Shown here one piece after another: positions 62,017-64,000 of a DNA stretch of 64,000 nt. The stretch comes from Pelargonium cotyledonis (taxonomy: Eukaryota > Streptophyta > Magnoliopsida > Geraniales > Geraniaceae): assembly GCA_036897625.1 (NCBI GenBank), contig JAYMTA010000002.1:232001-296000 (forward strand), in the 5' to 3' direction. Numbering within the stretch: the stretch's first letter is position 1; each line of letters starts with the position of its first letter. The position numbers and the translations under genes are program-made. A model generated the notes under the pieces. That model was not told where the DNA came from. It worked only from the letters and a program-made list of their open reading frames with translations, and ran no database searches.

Positions 62017-64000
62017 ACACAAAGAAATAGGGAAAAATAAGAATTAATAAGCTTGCCTTCAGTAACATTCCTTTTTTAGTCTTCTAATGAAAGCTAACCC
62101 AAATACTCTATTTATTTAATAACCCTCCTTTGTTGTTGAAGTCCTGGGTTAGGCCCTACTATTTTATTCCTACTACTAGCCGTAAAAGAGAAAAAGACTT
62201 CCATTTAGATGTAAGAGCAAGAAGTCCTTAGTAATATCCCAAGAACTACTACTTAAATTGCGGTTATATGATTATTAACCGAAGGAAGAAGCTCTCTATT
62301 ATACTCCTAATTGTTGTAGAAAACTTAAGCTACCCACTAAAGTAGACATCTTTCTCACTTCTGGAACTCCTGCTATATAACTACACACAGTTAGACTTAG
62401 TATGATCCAACAACCCCCCTTCTCGAAGGTTAGAGCAAAACCACCCACACCCAACGCGCAAGGGTTCAAGTCTTACATTCTCTAAAAAAAGTTAAAAGTA
62501 TTTCAGAAAGTCAAAAAGAAAAGGAAGCTTGTACATTTCTGCTTCTTTTTTAAGGTAATTACCTATTCACTAGTCTTATATACACCCTACCTTGGCAACT
62601 ACTTGTTATAGGACCTTTTCAGATTCAAGTTGAGCTCTATTCTTATTCCAAATTTTGCTTTATGCAGTATCCGGTCCGTTCTGTATAATTAGGTTTTCTG
62701 GGAGGAGTGCACTCTGTGTTGATAAAGTACGATTTAAAGAGCGTTTATTTCTGTAAAATAGCGTTTGTTGACTTTTCTAGAGGAAATTTTCTTATTTAAA
62801 AGTAAAGTGTATACAAGGGTATGTCTTTATCTATACTAACTAGTTTTGCTTTGTCTTCTAGTAATAGGAGTGGTAGGAACTGTGTTTTTTCATTATTATA
62901 AACAGAGAACCCTTTTTATTAGATAGTTAAAAAGTAAGCTAAGAAATATAGGAAATATTAAACCCTAATATCGTTATAGAATTTTTTGTTTCTTTATTAT
63001 GGATTAGGGGGAGCCTTAAAGCAGTTTTCATGAGAGGTCCTTTTATTTCTGCTGCCTTTCTAGCTGGGGTTCTATAATACGGATTCTAAAAGGGATTTTC
63101 AGTTTATGAGGTTGTAGTCAAAAATCCTGTCAAATAAGTTCTTAACAATGAAAAATCTTTTTACTACAAGGAGGTTTTAACTATAATTAAATCCTTTAAA
63201 CGCGGGTTGTTACTACATAGGGGAGTTCTACTCAAGAAAAAGAACATAGGACTAAAAAAGGGTCTTAAACAGGGAGTTAATGGAAGCTGCCCTTTACTTT
63301 AGAGAATGAACTTACCTAAGGGTTTTTCTATTCCTATTTTCCTTAGACGACCACTTTTACGTCTAATGAAGTTGAAGTCAAACTAAGAAGAACATATGCG
63401 CAGAGGGTCACAACCATATAGAAAAAAGCACAACTAGGAGACACCGGACCATCCCTCACTAGAGTTTCAAACTTTCTCTAGTATCATGCATATAACGTAA
63501 CCACCCCTACTTTTTCCTAGAAACCTCTCCTCTAAGCTCTACGTATGGAATGCCGCAGGTTGAAGTCCCACCACCAAGCAACACCAATAACACTAAAGGA
63601 AATGGATATGATCAAACGGCTGGCTGGACCAACTGCACGGTATGTGTGCTACTATCTTTCAAGTTCCAAGATTAAATGGACTCTAATTTACGCTTAGGCT
63701 CTTTATTATTAATAAGGAAACTATCATGCTAGTATGACTGTGAGTAATCGATTTCCAACTTAGCGACTGATTTTAACCATTCAAAACAAAAGCAAGAAGG
63801 TTTAACAAATAGAAAAGGGACGAAGAAAACAGCAAAACAAGAGAGAAGTAATTGGGCTCTAACCCGCGCATCACGGGCAAACTAACCAGTGATTGTCTCA
63901 TCGATTCAGGTTTGTATTATCACTTCCAAAGACTAAATACTAAATAACTACTCCAAGATACACGTTTATAATAGGAACATATCGGAAACTAGCCTATGCT
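62017..64000. other. Gene-free AT-rich spacer with tRNA-like fragments
   Basis: GGTTAGAGCAAAACC with GCAAGGGTTCAAGTC (about 62429-62480, plus) and GCCGCAGGTTGAAGTCCC (about 63549, plus) are tRNA-like fragments without acceptor stems. No reading frame of note and no complete RNA gene is seen. Confidence 0.45.

Noticed and set aside
1-64000. CRISPR array or regularly spaced repeat system
   Set aside because: The mini-palindromes vary in sequence and spacing; no unit repeats at constant intervals with unique spacers.
1-64000. Ciliate-type code hiding long genes
   Set aside because: TGA, TAA and TAG all appear at about composition-expected frequency by eye, so reassigning one or two stops would not obviously open long frames; not tested computationally.

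Overview
The window is a 64 kb protein-gene desert, roughly 64% A+T by eye. The longest ATG-to-stop frame is 122 codons. For random sequence of this composition I estimate about one or two frames of that length, so reading frames give no evidence of protein genes. I recognised no rRNA, no conserved protein motif and no CRISPR array.

The clearest structure is a scatter of tRNA sequences and tRNA fossils on both strands. Three are close to complete cloverleaves: tRNA-Asp(GUC) at 44106-44179, a second Asp-like copy at 51624-51698, and a CAU-anticodon tRNA (Ile- or Met-type) at 59217-59290. Others are recognisable but decayed: Asn-like (19400), a third Asp-like copy (19947), Met/Gln-like (21449), Lys-like (23748), Gln-like (33534, 61259), Trp-like with a UCA anticodon (38646), Met/Phe-like (50166), Glu-like (54185), and several unassigned ones. 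From memory, the recognisable ones resemble bacterial/organellar tRNAs (green-lineage plastid Asp, Trp and Asn; plant-type mitochondrial Gln and Ile-CAU) more than eukaryotic nuclear tRNAs.

A second layer is made of tiny G/C-rich palindromes set in A/T-rich flanks (GGGGAGCGCTCCC, GGAGCTCC, GGGATCCC, AATAGGGGCCCTATT twice), at high density over the whole window. There is one striking hairpin at 51815-51887, with a perfect 17-bp stem. A third layer is a set of purine- or pyrimidine-skewed blocks (about 2980-4140, 15860-17320, 19500-19900, 35900-36370, 41300-42000, 47330-47700, 50239-50760). Some share short exact words, and they look like very decayed copies of one or more retroelement-like repeats.

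The source is unresolved. The tRNA types favour a bloated, repeat-colonised organelle genome, probably green-lineage, or a large organelle-derived insertion. The decayed repeat blocks and complete absence of genes would also fit AT-rich repetitive nuclear DNA. No operon, pathway or protein system can be supported; what interest there is lies in the tRNA fossils and the hairpin/palindrome families.
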